Counted from the first letter of the stretch, positions 1 through 8,654 are shown. The stretch is DNA of 64,000 bases from Bacillota bacterium (GCA_023436245.1 JAEZJZ010000017.1:45012-109011), one strand, 5' to 3'. The notes: generated from the sequence alone by a model not told the origin. Numbers and translations: made by a program.

Positions 1-2
1 GC

Positions 3-578
3 GGCGGCATCGGCTACGGCAAGGAGTTCCGCTTCGGGCTCTATCAGAAGATGGGCGTGGATGACGTACGGGATGTGGTCAACGCCGGGCGCTACCTGAA
101 GCAGTTGCCATATGTCAATGCGGATAAGGTGGGGGTCTATGGCCTGAGCTATGGTGGCTACATGACGCTGCACTGCCTGACGCAATACCCAGAGGAGTTC
201 GCGCTCGGCGTCAACTTCGCAGGTATTTGGGACTACGCCCAGTGGGCCCGTTGGATCGAGAGCCGCAGCCACCGTGGCGGCACGCAGTTTGCCTGCTTCT
301 TCTGCGGCATGCCCTCGGATGCGCCCGAGCTGTACGCCCAGGGTTCTCCAGTCACTTTCCGGGAGAACCTCCGTCGCCCGCTGATCAACTTCCAGGGTAC
401 CAAGGACGCCAACGTCGACTTTGCCCAACTCGACCGCATCGTGGACGACTGCGTGCAGCTGGGCAAGACCTATGAGGCATATTACTATCCGAACGAGGTG
501 CACATGTTCGCCCATCGCCACACCTGGCGCGATGTGCTGCCCAAGCTGGAGCGTGACCTGGCTAGGTACCTGAAATAG
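3..578 (+). CDS. S9 (prolyl oligopeptidase) family peptidase, C-terminal part
   Basis: This gene enters from the left edge and only its last ~191 residues are present, which is the catalytic alpha/beta-hydrolase end of an S9-family serine peptidase (dipeptidyl/acylaminoacyl peptidase type). The triad is visible: the nucleophile in GLSYGG (about nt 141-158), an aspartate in GTKDANVDF (about nt 397-423) and a histidine in NEVHMF (about nt 496-513). The stretch MGVDDVRDVVNAGRYL before the nucleophile is typical of S9C members. The reading frame is open from nt 3, so the ATG at 51 is internal and not the start. The missing upstream part should hold the beta-propeller. The exact subfamily cannot be decided from this fragment. 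It is followed by a repeat cluster and not by a co-transcribed gene. Confidence 0.88.
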   Translation, partial: GGIGYGKEFRFGLYQKMGVDDVRDVVNAGRYLKQLPYVNADKVGVYGLSYGGYMTLHCLTQYPEEFALGVNFAGIWDYAQWARWIESRSHRGGTQFACFFCGMPSDAPELYAQGSPVTFRENLRRPLINFQGTKDANVDFAQLDRIVDDCVQLGKTYEAYYYPNEVHMFAHRHTWRDVLPKLERDLARYLK

Positions 579-610
579 CAGCGACTCTGTCATGCTGAGT
601 GACGCCCGGT

Positions 611-795
611 GTCATTCTGAGCGCAGCGAAGAATCTTGTCCCCGATGCCCCTTATGGTTGTCAGTCTGAGCGCAGCGAAGAATCCATCCCTGGGTCCATT
701 GCGTCTGTCATTCTGAGTGCAGCGAAGAATCTGTCCCCGTATGTCCGTCCCTGTGCCCCCCCTGCGGCTGTCATTCTGAGTGAAACGAAGAATCT
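611..795 (+). repeat. Cluster of four GTCATTCTGAGCGCAGCGAAGAATC-type repeats
   Basis: Four near-identical units of about 26 nt lie at 611-636, 660-685, 707-732 and 770-795. Each reads GTCATTCTGAGYG, then a variable base or two, then AGCGAAGAATC. A partial unit starts at 589. The units are separated by 20-40 nt of unrelated sequence. The same family recurs at 10900-10926, at 10954-11001 (inverted and interrupted) and at 29661-29686. Units with this core are known as dispersed intergenic repeats in many bacterial genomes. The cluster fills most of the gap between the peptidase and the PhzF gene. Confidence 0.85.
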
Positions 796-826
796 TGTTC
801 CTTCAGTAGAAATAAGGAGTGATCCG

Positions 827-1714
827 ATGAACCAGCGCATGTACATTCTTGACGTGTTCGCTGAGCAGAAGTATGCCGGCAACCAACTGGCTGTGATCAG
901 GGATGCGGCCGACCTCAGCGGCGAAGAGATGCTGACCATCTGCCGTGAGATGAACTATTCGGAGACAACATTCATCCTCTCGGATCAGGAGCGTCGGGGT
1001 GGCTATGACGTGCGCATCTTCACTCCCGGAGAGGAAGTGCCGTTCGCCGGTCACCCCACCCTGGGAACTGCTTGGCTGATCCAGCAGCAGATCATAGGGC
1101 GACCGGTGGAGCAGGTAGTGCTCAATTTGCAGGTCGGCCAGATCCCGGTGCAGTTCAGCTACGACCAGAGCGGTATGCCGGATGTGCTCTGGATGCGGCA
1201 AATGCCTCCGCAGTTCGGGCGCTCGTTCAGTGCCGAGGAGATGGCGGAGGTGCTCGGCATCAGGGCGGAGCAGGTGGATGCGCGCTTCCCTATCCAGGAA
1301 GTGTCCACCGGACTGCCATTTGTGATTGTGCCGCTGCGTGACTTGGCGGCAGTGCAAGAGTGTCAGACCAACACCCGGGCGCTGCTCAAGTTGCTGGAGT
1401 CGGCCAACGCCAAGAACGTGCTTGTGTTTGCCGCAGAGACACATCATCCCGAGAATGACCTGCACGTCAGGGTGTTCACAGATTGTCTGGGCATTCCGGA
1501 GGATCCAGCCACCGGCAGCGCCAACGGCTGCCTAGCCGGTTATCTGGCCCATTATTGCTATTTCGGATCCCCGTTGGTAGATGCCAGGGTGGAGCAAGGG
1601 TATCAAGTGGGGCGAGAGTCACTGTTGCTGCTGCACTCAGAGGCGAAGGCCGATGGAATAGAGGTCCGGGTGGGGGGACGAGTGGTGCTGGTGGCGAAAG
1701 GCGAGCTCGTCTAG
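827..1714 (+). CDS. PhzF family phenazine biosynthesis-like isomerase
   Basis: A 295-residue protein of the PhzF/diaminopimelate-epimerase-fold family, a cytoplasmic isomerase or epimerase whose substrate varies between members. Signature stretches are visible: the opening ILDVFAEQKYAGNQLAV, a NYSETTFI segment containing the catalytic-type glutamate, PFAGHPTLGTAW, and EDPATGSANGCLAGYL near the C-terminus. The start at 827 is chosen because AAGGAG at 814-819 lies 7 nt upstream. A longer open frame back to 599 runs through the repeat cluster and is not believable as protein. The family's usual length of 260-300 residues agrees. No phenazine genes are nearby, so a role in phenazine synthesis is not implied. 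Confidence 0.88.
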   Translation: MNQRMYILDVFAEQKYAGNQLAVIRDAADLSGEEMLTICREMNYSETTFILSDQERRGGYDVRIFTPGEEVPFAGHPTLGTAWLIQQQIIGRPVEQVVLNLQVGQIPVQFSYDQSGMPDVLWMRQMPPQFGRSFSAEEMAEVLGIRAEQVDARFPIQEVSTGLPFVIVPLRDLAAVQECQTNTRALLKLLESANAKNVLVFAAETHHPENDLHVRVFTDCLGIPEDPATGSANGCLAGYLAHYCYFGSPLVDARVEQGYQVGRESLLLLHSEAKADGIEVRVGGRVVLVAKGELV

Positions 1715-1730
1715 CGCGTCCTGTGTCAAA

Positions 1731-1775
1731 AAGGTCCGTCCCCGCTGCTTCGGCGTGGCAACAGGGACGGACCTT
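1731..1775 (+). terminator. Hairpin after PhzF gene, AGGTCCGTCCC-type
   Basis: A 12-bp perfect stem, AAGGTCCGTCCC (1731-1742) with GGGACGGACCTT (1764-1775), begins 17 nt after the PhzF stop. It could end that transcript. The same AAGGTCCGTCCC core recurs near 31238, so this is also a member of a dispersed hairpin family. Confidence 0.6.
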
Positions 1776-1793
1776 TCTGCCACGGGATGTTTC

Positions 1794-1822
1794 TTGACTT
1801 GTGGGGGCTCTGCTGATAAACT
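1794..1822 (+). promoter_or_regulatory. Candidate sigma-A promoter for the glycine T-box / glyS unit
   Basis: TTGACT (1794-1799) and TAAACT (1817-1822) are separated by exactly 17 nt. Transcription would begin about 1829, immediately before the T-box leader. The placement fits a promoter for glycyl-tRNA synthetase. Confidence 0.6.
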
Positions 1823-1828
1823 TATTGG

Positions 1829-2040
1829 CAACAACTTCATGGGTGATGAGGAAGAATATCCTGCTTTTGGCCGTGCTAGCGAGTTGGGAAGGGTGTAAGC
1901 CCAGCGACGGTGGGGCAGGGGGGCGCTTCTGAGCCTGGGTGACTATCGAGGTGGGCCTCATCGAGGCCAAAGAGGGTGGAACCGCGGAAGCTGACAGGCC
2001 TTTCGTCCCTTGCGAGGGATGCGTGGCCTGTTTTATTTTA
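1829..2040 (+). promoter_or_regulatory. T-box riboswitch leader (glycine, upstream of glyS)
   Basis: The conserved T-box sequence AGGGTGGAACCGCGG is at 1973-1987, followed by a terminator hairpin and U-run. Upstream, GATGAGGAAGAA (about 1842) and an AGCGAG element (about 1877) match the stem I features of T-box leaders. Uncharged tRNA binding would favour the antiterminator formed with the T-box sequence. Glycine specificity follows from the downstream gene. GGC at 1922-1924, on the 3' side of the presumed specifier loop, is a candidate glycine specifier codon, but I did not fold the RNA. Confidence 0.88.
1995..2040 (+). terminator. T-box attenuator terminator
   Basis: CAGGCC (1995-2000) pairs with GGCCTG (2025-2030), with an inner GTCCCT/AGGGAT helix, and is followed by TTTTATTTTA. 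This is the regulated terminator that competes with the T-box antiterminator ahead of glyS. Confidence 0.8.
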
Positions 2041-2057
2041 CCTCGAGGAGGCAGAAA

Positions 2058-3449
2058 ATGATGGCAGAACGTGTGACAATGGAAAAGCTGGTGGCCCTCT
2101 GTAAAGCGCGTGGTTTCATCTTCGCCGGTTCAGAGATCTACGGTGGCCTGGCCAACACCTGGGACTACGGCCCCTTGGGCGTGGAACTGAAGAACAATAT
2201 CAAGCGCGCCTGGTGGCAGAAGTTCGTGCAGCAGTCGCCCTACAACGTTGGTTTGGATTCGGCGATCCTGATGAACCCGCAAACCTGGGTAGCATCCGGC
2301 CATCTCGGCAACTTCGCTGACCCCCTGCTCGACTGCCGCGAGTGCCGTTCGCGCTACCGGGCTGACCACCTAATTGAGGAGTCGGCGGCAGCGGCCGGTG
2401 AGCAGGTGCACGTGGAGGGCCTCAGCAATGCAGAACTAAGGGTGCTGATCGATCAACGCGGCATCGTTTGCCCCAAGTGTGGCGCCAAGAACTTCACCGA
2501 CATCCGTCAGTTCAACCTGATGTTCAAGACTTTCCAGGGTGTGACGGAAGACTCAAAGGCAGAGATCTACCTGCGGCCGGAGACAGCGCAAGGTATTTTC
2601 GTCAACTTCAAGAACGTGCTGCGTACCAGCCGCAAGAAGCTACCCTTCGGTATCGGCCAGATCGGCAAGTCATTCCGTAATGAGATCACTCCCGGCAACT
2701 TCGTCTTCCGCACCCGCGAGTTCGAGCAGATGGAGCTGGAGTTCTTCTGCAAACCGGGCGAGGACCTGCAGTGGTTTGAGTACTGGCGTTCCTTCTGTAA
2801 GCAGTGGCTGCTGTCCATCGGCATGACAGAAGAGCGCCTGCGTCTGCGCGATCATGATCCGGAGGAGCTTTCTCATTACAGCAAGGCGACCACGGACTTC
2901 GAGTATGAGTTCCCCTTCGGCTGGGGTGAGCTTTGGGGGGTGGCTGATCGCACCGACTTTGACCTGCGCTCGCACCAGGAAGTCTCGGGCGAGGATATGA
3001 GCTATCTTGACCCGGAAACGAACGAGCGCTATGTGCCGTATTGCATAGAGCCTTCGGTCGGCGTCGAACGCCTGTTGCTGGCTCTGCTGATTGATGCTTA
3101 TGCCGAGGAGGAAATTGCGCCCGGCGACGTGCGCACCGTGCTGCACCTGCACCCGGCCATCGCCCCGGTGAAGGTAGCCGTGCTGCCGCTCAGCAAGAAG
3201 CTGGCCGAACCAGCGACAGCCCTCTACGACAGTCTGCGCAAGCAGTTCCCGGCGGAGTATGACGAAGCCGGCAGCATCGGCAAGCGCTATCGTCGGCAGG
3301 ACGAGATCGGCACGCCTTACTCGGTGACCTTCGACTTCCAGTCGCTCGAGGATCAGGCGGTGACGGTGCGCGATCGGGACAGCATGCAACAGGTGCGCCT
3401 GCCCATCGCCGAACTCAGTGCCTACTTGGCAGCGAAGATGGAGTTCTAG
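2058..3449 (+). CDS. glyS: Glycyl-tRNA synthetase, homodimeric class II type
   Basis: This 463-residue enzyme charges tRNA-Gly with glycine and is of the alpha2 (archaeal/eukaryotic/Firmicute) type, not the GlyQ/GlyS alpha2beta2 type. Visible landmarks are WDYGPLG near the N-terminus, a putative zinc-binding pair of cysteine motifs (CRECRSRY and CPKCGAKN), [12 protein letters not shown], the [14 protein letters not shown] motif 2 region, [14 protein letters not shown] as motif 3, and a C-terminal anticodon-binding domain starting near VKVAVLPL. The ATG at 2058 has GAGGAGG (2045-2051) 6 nt upstream. A longer frame to 2010 would run through the T-box terminator and is rejected. Expression is predicted to respond to uncharged tRNA-Gly through the leader. 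Confidence 0.96.
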   Translation: MMAERVTMEKLVALCKARGFIFAGSEIYGGLANTWDYGPLGVELKNNIKRAWWQKFVQQSPYNVGLDSAILMNPQTWVASGHLGNFADPLLDCRECRSRYRADHLIEESAAAAGEQVHVEGLSNAELRVLIDQRGIVCPKCGAKNFTDIRQFNLMFKTFQGVTEDSKAEIYLRPETAQGIFVNFKNVLRTSRKKLPFGIGQIGKSFRNEITPGNFVFRTREFEQMELEFFCKPGEDLQWFEYWRSFCKQWLLSIGMTEERLRLRDHDPEELSHYSKATTDFEYEFPFGWGELWGVADRTDFDLRSHQEVSGEDMSYLDPETNERYVPYCIEPSVGVERLLLALLIDAYAEEEIAPGDVRTVLHLHPAIAPVKVAVLPLSKKLAEPATALYDSLRKQFPAEYDEAGSIGKRYRRQDEIGTPYSVTFDFQSLEDQAVTVRDRDSMQQVRLPIAELSAYLAAKMEF

Positions 3450-3627
3450 TCTAGGTGCCATTTCACGCCATATGGCGGGAACAGAACTGGAACGCGACTC
3501 TATGTAAATTAATGGCAGGCAGTGGATCCGTCTCGGTGTCTCGGGTGAGCAGGATTAGGCCCGCCCATGGCGAATCTTAAACGATTGACAACTTGCAGGC
3601 AGTCTGCCGGAAAGGATTTGCCACGAG

Positions 3628-4473
3628 ATGAGTCTACGTTTTTGCTCTTTGGGTAGCAGCAGTTCAGGGAACTGCTACTACATTGAAAGTGGGGGAGGGA
3701 CCCGCATCCTGATCGATGCGGGCATCCCTCTCAGACGATTGGAGTCCAGACTGCGGGCGCTGGGTGCTGAGCCGGACGCGCTGCAGGGGGTGTTCATTAC
3801 CCATGCGCATCGCGATCACGTCGCCTCATACTTGATCAGGCACCCCTTCGTCACCCGCCACGGCCTGCACAGCTACGCCACTACCCCTACTTGGCAGGCG
3901 CTGTTGGCATCTGGTTGCGGGATGCTGGATCATGACTATTGCCACCGGCTGGAGGCCGGGCAATCGGCTGCAGTCGGTGACGTAGTGGTGACAGCATTGG
4001 CCAAACCGCATGATGCGGCCGGGGCGGTCTGTTTCCGCATCGCATCCGGAGAAGTGGAACTCGCCGTCGTCACTGACCTCGGTTGTTTGCCGGATGGTCT
4101 GATCGAGTCCCTCAAGGGATGCCACTACTATATCTTTGAGGCAAACCACGATGAACAGATGGAGCGGATGTCCGATCGCCCCTGGTCGTTGAAGCAGCGC
4201 GTGCTCAGCGACCGCGGTCATCTTTCCAATGCCCAGGCTGCCGCCGGGTTGGCGCAGATGGCCCGGGGAGCGCGCGGCATCTGGCTCGGCCATCTCAGTG
4301 AGGAGTGCAATCAACCGGATCTGGCCACTCTGGTGGTGCGGGAGCAGCTGCGTCTGGCGGGCATCGATGTCCCAGTGACTCACCTGCCGGCACGCGAAGT
4401 CAGCCCCTTCCTAGGCGAGGAGAGGCAAACAGAGCAGCTGATGCTCGTGGCAGAGGGAGAGTTGGGGAACTAA
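3628..4473 (+). CDS. MBL-fold metallo-hydrolase, YycJ/WalJ-like
   Basis: A 281-residue metallo-beta-lactamase-fold protein. The opening SLGSSSSGNCYYIESG is characteristic of YycJ/WalJ-type proteins. The metal-binding motif THAHRDHV is at about residues 57-64, followed by further metal ligands around KPHDA and VTDLG, and EANHD near residue 171. These proteins are cytoplasmic and are thought to act as nucleases or in DNA and cell-wall-linked processes, but no walRK genes are adjacent here, so the role is uncertain. The start is supported by AAAGGA at 3611-3616. The next gene, adenine deaminase, begins 18 nt downstream, so the two may be co-transcribed. In the 178 nt upstream, TTGACA at 3585 lacks a convincing -10 partner. 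Confidence 0.85.
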   Translation: MSLRFCSLGSSSSGNCYYIESGGGTRILIDAGIPLRRLESRLRALGAEPDALQGVFITHAHRDHVASYLIRHPFVTRHGLHSYATTPTWQALLASGCGMLDHDYCHRLEAGQSAAVGDVVVTALAKPHDAAGAVCFRIASGEVELAVVTDLGCLPDGLIESLKGCHYYIFEANHDEQMERMSDRPWSLKQRVLSDRGHLSNAQAAAGLAQMARGARGIWLGHLSEECNQPDLATLVVREQLRLAGIDVPVTHLPAREVSPFLGEERQTEQLMLVAEGELGN

Positions 4474-4491
4474 TAGCGCGAGGAGGTCAAG

Positions 4492-6312
4492 ATGATGCAA
4501 CCACGCTATCCATTGCATGAGGTCACGCAGGATCTGGTGGCTGTTGCCGCCGGCAGGAGACAGGCAGACCTGGTGATTCGTAATTGTCGGCTGGTGAATG
4601 TGAATACCGGGGAAATCCAGGCTGGCCTAGACGTGGCCATCAGCCGCGGACGGATTGCGCTGGTGGGGAATGCTGCGCACACTGTCGGGAAGCAGACGCA
4701 GGTGATTGACGCCGCTGGGCGCTATTTGTCCCCCGGGTTCATGGACGGGCATATTCATGTGGAGAGCAGCATGATCACCGTGCGTGAATACTCGCGGGCG
4801 GTGGTGCCGCACGGCACGACTGCCATCATGATGGATCCGCATGAGATCGCCAATGTGCTGGGATTGGCCGGCATCAGGCTGATGATCGAGGAAGGTCGTC
4901 AGGTACCGCTGCGCGTCTACACGGCCATGCCGTCCTGTGTACCGGCTGCCCCTGGTTTCGAGGACACCGGGGCCAGCATCGGCCCGGACGAGGTGCGTCA
5001 GGCAATGGAGTGGCCTGAGGTAATCGGCCTGGGCGAACTGATGAACTTTCCGGGCGTGATCTATGGCGACGACCGCATGCATGGGGAGCTGCAGGCGACG
5101 CTCTCGGCGGGGAAGACGGTCACCGGCCACTACTCTATGCCGGAAACAGGCAGCGGGCTGAACGCCTATGTTGCAGCCGGGGTCAGGTGCTGCCACGAGT
5201 CGGTGCGCAAGGAGGACTCGCTGGCCAAGATGCGCCTGGGCATGTACGCTCAGATGCGGGAAGGCTCGGCCTGGCATGATGTGCATGAGACGGTGAAGGC
5301 AATCACCGAAGAGCAGATAGATACCCGCTTTGCCACCCTGGTCAGCGACGACACGCACCCGCACACGCTGATGCAGGTCGGTCACCTCGATCACATCGTG
5401 CGCAGGGCGATCGCGGAGGGTGTGCCCCCGGTCACCGCCATTCAGATGGTGACCATCAACGTCGCCGAATGCTTTGGCTTGTCCCGAGACTTGGGCAGTG
5501 TGTCCCCTGGCAAGTGGGCTGATCTGGTGCTGTTGGACAATCTGGAGCAGGTACAGGTGTCCCAGGTGTTGATCAACGGAGAACTGGTGGCCGATCAAGG
5601 CAGGATGTTGGTGGAGACGCCAGAGTTCCTCTACCCGGCGTCCGCCCGGCGGTCCGTTCATCTGGTCTCTCCCTTGCTGCCGGTGGACTTCAGCATTCAG
5701 CCGCAGAATCAGCATGCGACTGCCGTAATCGTGCGCGTGATGGAGATCGCTGAGGCCAAGGTCGGCACCACTGCCAAGCAGGCGGTGCTGCCGGTCTGTG
5801 ACGGCAACGTGCAACTGGATGCGCAGCAGGACATCGCCAAGGTGGCTGTCTTTGAAAGGCATCATGGCACCGGCAGCTACGGACTCGGCTTCGTGCGTGG
5901 GTTCAATCTGCAGGCAGGCGCCGTCGCTTCGACAGTCGCACATGACAGCCACAATCTCCTGATTGTGGGCACAAATGACGAGGATATGGCTCTGGCCGGC
6001 AACACCCTGGCAGAAGTGGGCGGGGGGATGGTGGTGGTGCGGGATGGGCAGGTGCTTGCCCTGTTGCCATTGCCAATCGCTGGCCTGATGTCAGATCGTC
6101 CGCTGGAGCAGGTGGCTGCCGCTGTGGAGCAGGTCGACGGCGCCTGGAAGGCGTTGGGCTGTCAACTGGTTTCCCCATTCATGACCATGGCCCTGCTGGC
6201 CCTAGCGGTGCTGCCTGAACTGCGGTTGACCAATCGGGGACTGGTGGATACCGTCAACTTCCAGTTCGTTGACCTGATCATGGCTGAGCGGATGGACCAG
6301 GTTGAGGTGTAG
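4492..6312 (+). CDS. ade: Adenine deaminase
   Basis: This 606-residue amidohydrolase-superfamily enzyme deaminates adenine to hypoxanthine in purine salvage. Metal-binding and active-site motifs are visible: GHIHVESS at about residue 86, HGTTAIMMDPHEIANV around residues 105-120, a GHYSMPETG segment, and SDDTHPHTL containing the distal aspartate. The C-terminal domain typical of bacterial adenine deaminases (Ade/YerA group) follows, with GVVRDGQ-like and LALAVLPELR segments. Length matches the family (570-610). GAGGAGG (about 4480-4486) precedes the ATG. It lies 18 nt after the metallo-hydrolase and ends at a hairpin shared with the convergent nucleotidyltransferase gene. Confidence 0.93.
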   Translation: MMQPRYPLHEVTQDLVAVAAGRRQADLVIRNCRLVNVNTGEIQAGLDVAISRGRIALVGNAAHTVGKQTQVIDAAGRYLSPGFMDGHIHVESSMITVREYSRAVVPHGTTAIMMDPHEIANVLGLAGIRLMIEEGRQVPLRVYTAMPSCVPAAPGFEDTGASIGPDEVRQAMEWPEVIGLGELMNFPGVIYGDDRMHGELQATLSAGKTVTGHYSMPETGSGLNAYVAAGVRCCHESVRKEDSLAKMRLGMYAQMREGSAWHDVHETVKAITEEQIDTRFATLVSDDTHPHTLMQVGHLDHIVRRAIAEGVPPVTAIQMVTINVAECFGLSRDLGSVSPGKWADLVLLDNLEQVQVSQVLINGELVADQGRMLVETPEFLYPASARRSVHLVSPLLPVDFSIQPQNQHATAVIVRVMEIAEAKVGTTAKQAVLPVCDGNVQLDAQQDIAKVAVFERHHGTGSYGLGFVRGFNLQAGAVASTVAHDSHNLLIVGTNDEDMALAGNTLAEVGGGMVVVRDGQVLALLPLPIAGLMSDRPLEQVAAAVEQVDGAWKALGCQLVSPFMTMALLALAVLPELRLTNRGLVDTVNFQFVDLIMAERMDQVEV

Positions 6313-6336
6313 GACACGAAATGAAGGATTCAAGAA

Positions 6337-6367
6337 GGGGGGGTATCGCTTGCCGCGATACCACCCC
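6337..6367. terminator. Hairpin between convergent ade and nucleotidyltransferase genes
   Basis: GGTATCGC (6342-6349) pairs with GCGATACC (6355-6362), and the stem is extended by a G-run at 6335-6341 facing CCCC at 6364-6367. The 61-nt gap between two converging genes makes a bidirectional terminator likely. Neither side has a strong U-run. Confidence 0.6.
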
Positions 6368-6373
6368 TCGCTG

Positions 6374-7489
6374 TTACACTCCCTGCGCTGGTAAGGCGCG
6401 CCTTCTGTTTGGTTGAGGCACAATTGCAGGCGTTTGGCCCAGTGTGTGCAATCCCTGCTGCAGTCGTTCCGTGGCCGCCAGCACCCGGGCTGAGTCGGCC
6501 GGCTGGGGAATGCGGGCGATCCGCATCGCCTGTAGCACAGGCCCATTCTCCAGTAGGCCTGCCTCTGCCAGCAAGGACCAGAGCCTGTCAGCCGCTGCGA
6601 CCAGTTTGGTCGGTTCACGCCTCTTCAGGCCGGCCTTGGCCGACCAGAGAATGGTCAACGCCTGGTCCGCAAGCTGGGGAGGGATGTCCACAGCATCCGG
6701 CAACTCGAGCAGACCAGCATCGCCAGCCAGTTTGCCCAGCAGTTGATGGCGATCAGTCCGGTCAGCTTTCGCAGTCGGACCCTGTGCCGGCCCCGCGTTG
6801 CAAATCGTGCTGACTGTTTGTGCCAAAGCCTCAAAACAGAGGTGCAGGTCCACTGTCCCAGGCTCCGCACCAAGACAGAATACGTTACTCCAATCAGCCA
6901 GGAAGGACTTGGGACGGGTCAGGTGCCCGATGTCCCGGCTATGCACGGCTTTGCCGTGGAAGATGAGCAGGGCAGTCTCGGCTGTTTTCAGAAAGTGGCG
7001 TGCTGCCCGCAAGTACTCGCTACTGAATGGAACTGCCTGTGCCAGTTCGTTGCGCCAGCGTTCCAGCAATGCCAGCTGGTCATCCCAGAGGATGCGGCTG
7101 TAGAGCTCGATCAAAGGACGGCGCTCGGCGACAATGCGCTGCGCAGTTATCAGCAGGCCATCCTGATCCAGCCATGGCACCGCATCCTGCAGACGCCCCG
7201 CCAGCAGCCACCAATCGACCACCTGTTGCCCCTCAGGTGCGTAAAGGTCTGTCAGCAAGCCCTCCATGGAGCTCACCTGTAGTGATATTGGTCTGTCCAA
7301 AGAGAAGAGCACTGCATGCTCGCTCACGTGCTCAGTAATCACGAGTAGGTTGATGTCCGACCAGGCGTGGGCTTCGCCTCTGGCGTAGGAGCCTACCAGG
7401 AAGACGGCCCTCAGGTTTGCACCATACTTCTTGGATACTTCGTGCAGTAGCCTTTGTGGCAGCTCAGATGGCAAGGCCTTCGCGTGCAT
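6374..7489 (-). CDS. Nucleotidyltransferase-domain protein with altered metal site
   Basis: A 371-residue protein whose N-terminal ~100 residues carry a pol-beta-type nucleotidyltransferase core: VFLVGSYARGEAHAWSDINLLVI. The family pattern is GS...DxD; here the second acidic residue is asparagine (SDIN), so the usual two-metal site looks incomplete. The middle (about residues 150-200, LRAARHFLKTAETALLIFHGKAV) resembles a HEPN-like helical segment, but this is a weak impression. The C-terminal part is not recognised. The start lies 5 nt after the stop of the PPC-domain gene, so the two are probably one transcript. It could modify RNA, protein or a small molecule, or it may have lost catalytic activity. 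Confidence 0.7.
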   Translation of the reverse strand: MHAKALPSELPQRLLHEVSKKYGANLRAVFLVGSYARGEAHAWSDINLLVITEHVSEHAVLFSLDRPISLQVSSMEGLLTDLYAPEGQQVVDWWLLAGRLQDAVPWLDQDGLLITAQRIVAERRPLIELYSRILWDDQLALLERWRNELAQAVPFSSEYLRAARHFLKTAETALLIFHGKAVHSRDIGHLTRPKSFLADWSNVFCLGAEPGTVDLHLCFEALAQTVSTICNAGPAQGPTAKADRTDRHQLLGKLAGDAGLLELPDAVDIPPQLADQALTILWSAKAGLKRREPTKLVAAADRLWSLLAEAGLLENGPVLQAMRIARIPQPADSARVLAATERLQQGLHTLGQTPAIVPQPNRRRALPAQGV

Positions 7490-7494
7490 TGCCG

Positions 7495-7938
7495 TTATCC
7501 CTGCCAGAGATAAAGACCGGTAGCTGCATCGAGTTTGCGTTGCTGCGGGATGCCGTCAAAATCGAAGATGGTCGTTTCCGCCACAAAGATACGGCTACCC
7601 GGCATCAGGTGACCGGCATAGATGCGCCCGCTCTTGCCCGCCAACATCACGTGCACGTGCACCACCGGATTGCCATCCTTCTGCGAGATGGTGCCTGAGC
7701 CAGACACGATTTCGGCGAACTCATTGACGTCAGTCACTTCATATCGGTTGGCCTCTGGGTCAAAGCAGCCGACCTTGGCTTCATAAAGAGCACCGATGAA
7801 CTGAATGGTGCCGGCATCAACCAACTGGGTATCGACAGCTCTTTCCAGCTCGTGCAGCAGATCTGCACCCCGCTGTAGCGGCAACTGGAAAATCCGCCCG
7901 CAATCGAATTGCCTAACCACGTTCATTTCCCCTTTCAC
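7495..7938 (-). CDS. PPC/DUF296 domain protein
   Basis: About 145 residues forming a single PPC (plants and prokaryotes conserved, DUF296) domain. These are small trimeric proteins; plant homologues bind AT-rich DNA and bacterial ones are poorly characterised. Features include the N-terminal LPLQRGADLLHELERAV, the central FIGALYEAKVGCFD, the metal-site-like HVHVMLAGKSGRIYAGHLMPGSRIF, and a terminal beta strand. The listed start is a GTG. An ATG 12 nt further in (7926) is the alternative, but its purine-rich AAAGGGG sits too close for a normal ribosome binding site. It is followed 5 nt later by the nucleotidyltransferase gene on the same strand. Confidence 0.82.
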   Translation of the reverse strand: MKGEMNVVRQFDCGRIFQLPLQRGADLLHELERAVDTQLVDAGTIQFIGALYEAKVGCFDPEANRYEVTDVNEFAEIVSGSGTISQKDGNPVVHVHVMLAGKSGRIYAGHLMPGSRIFVAETTIFDFDGIPQQRKLDAATGLYLWQG

Positions 7939-8085
7939 TCAGACAACCACCAATGCCTGTACCTTCCTGTCTATAGCTAGATTATAGCAGAGGGTCGGCA
8001 TCTTGTCTGCGCAGCGATAGCGCCTGAGACCGCAGTCTTGCCTCTCGGTACTTACTTCTCATGCCGGTCGGCGTAGTCCCAAATC

Positions 8086-8541
8086 CTAGGGATCACTGGC
8101 TCTGAACAGCAGCCAGTTGTTACCGTCAGTGTGCACGAGTTTATATCCCCCCTGCACACGCTGGCCCAGCATGGCCAGCGTGATTTTCCGTTCGCTGTAC
8201 TCTGCGGCAGCGTAGTGACCCGAATCCCAGATGTATACCTCTCCGGCCCCGTAGTTGCCGGCCGGAATTGTGCCGCAAAAGTCGATGTAGCTTAAGGGGT
8301 GGTCCTCAACCTTCACGGCCAATCGCTTGACGCCTTGCTCGAGGGGAATGCCCTTCGGCACGGCCCAGCTCTTCAGCACCCCATCCCGCTCCAACCGGAA
8401 GTCCCAATGCAGACGGCGGGAGTGGTGTTCCTGGATCACGAAGCGCGGAAAGCTGGCGGTGTTCCGTTGCGCCGCCTGCTCTCCAACCGGCTCGGGCGTC
8501 CTCGTGAAGTCGCGCTTCTCTAGGTAACGTGAAAGTGGCAT
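8086..8541 (-). CDS. Stand-alone LigD-type DNA 3'-phosphoesterase
   Basis: A 151-residue protein matching the phosphoesterase (PE) domain of bacterial DNA ligase D, which removes 3'-phosphates or terminal ribonucleotides from DNA ends in non-homologous end joining. Diagnostic stretches are FVIQEHHSRRLHWDFRLE, VLKSWAVPKG, KVEDHPLSYIDFCGTIPAGNYGAGEV and IWDSGHY, covering the conserved His, Asp, Arg and Glu residues of the family. GGGGTG lies 8 nt upstream of the ATG. No ligase or polymerase domain and no Ku gene is seen in the window, so this is the free-standing form known from some archaea and bacteria. It is divergent from the YcdB/SLH gene. Confidence 0.9.
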   Translation of the reverse strand: MPLSRYLEKRDFTRTPEPVGEQAAQRNTASFPRFVIQEHHSRRLHWDFRLERDGVLKSWAVPKGIPLEQGVKRLAVKVEDHPLSYIDFCGTIPAGNYGAGEVYIWDSGHYAAAEYSERKITLAMLGQRVQGGYKLVHTDGNNWLLFRASDP

Positions 8542-8654
8542 GAATTAGCACCCCATTTGCGAAGAAATTGTTGCAAAATGATTGCAGAAGCGGGAACATT
8601 TTTCCTGAACAGGCGTCTCACCATGAGGATAAACATACCAAGAGTGAAGGGGGA

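Noticed and set aside
611..795. CRISPR-like array of four repeats
   Set aside because: Units vary in sequence and spacing (about 47-63 nt start to start), have no leader or cas genes, and the same unit occurs singly elsewhere.
599..826. N-terminal extension of the PhzF gene
   Set aside because: It runs through the repeat cluster; a good RBS precedes the ATG at 827.
2010..2057. N-terminal extension of glycyl-tRNA synthetase
   Set aside because: It covers the T-box terminator; GAGGAGG supports the ATG at 2058.
4627..5952. Long minus-strand frame opposite adenine deaminase
   Set aside because: Opposite a well-conserved gene, His/Arg-rich low-complexity product, no RBS or family.
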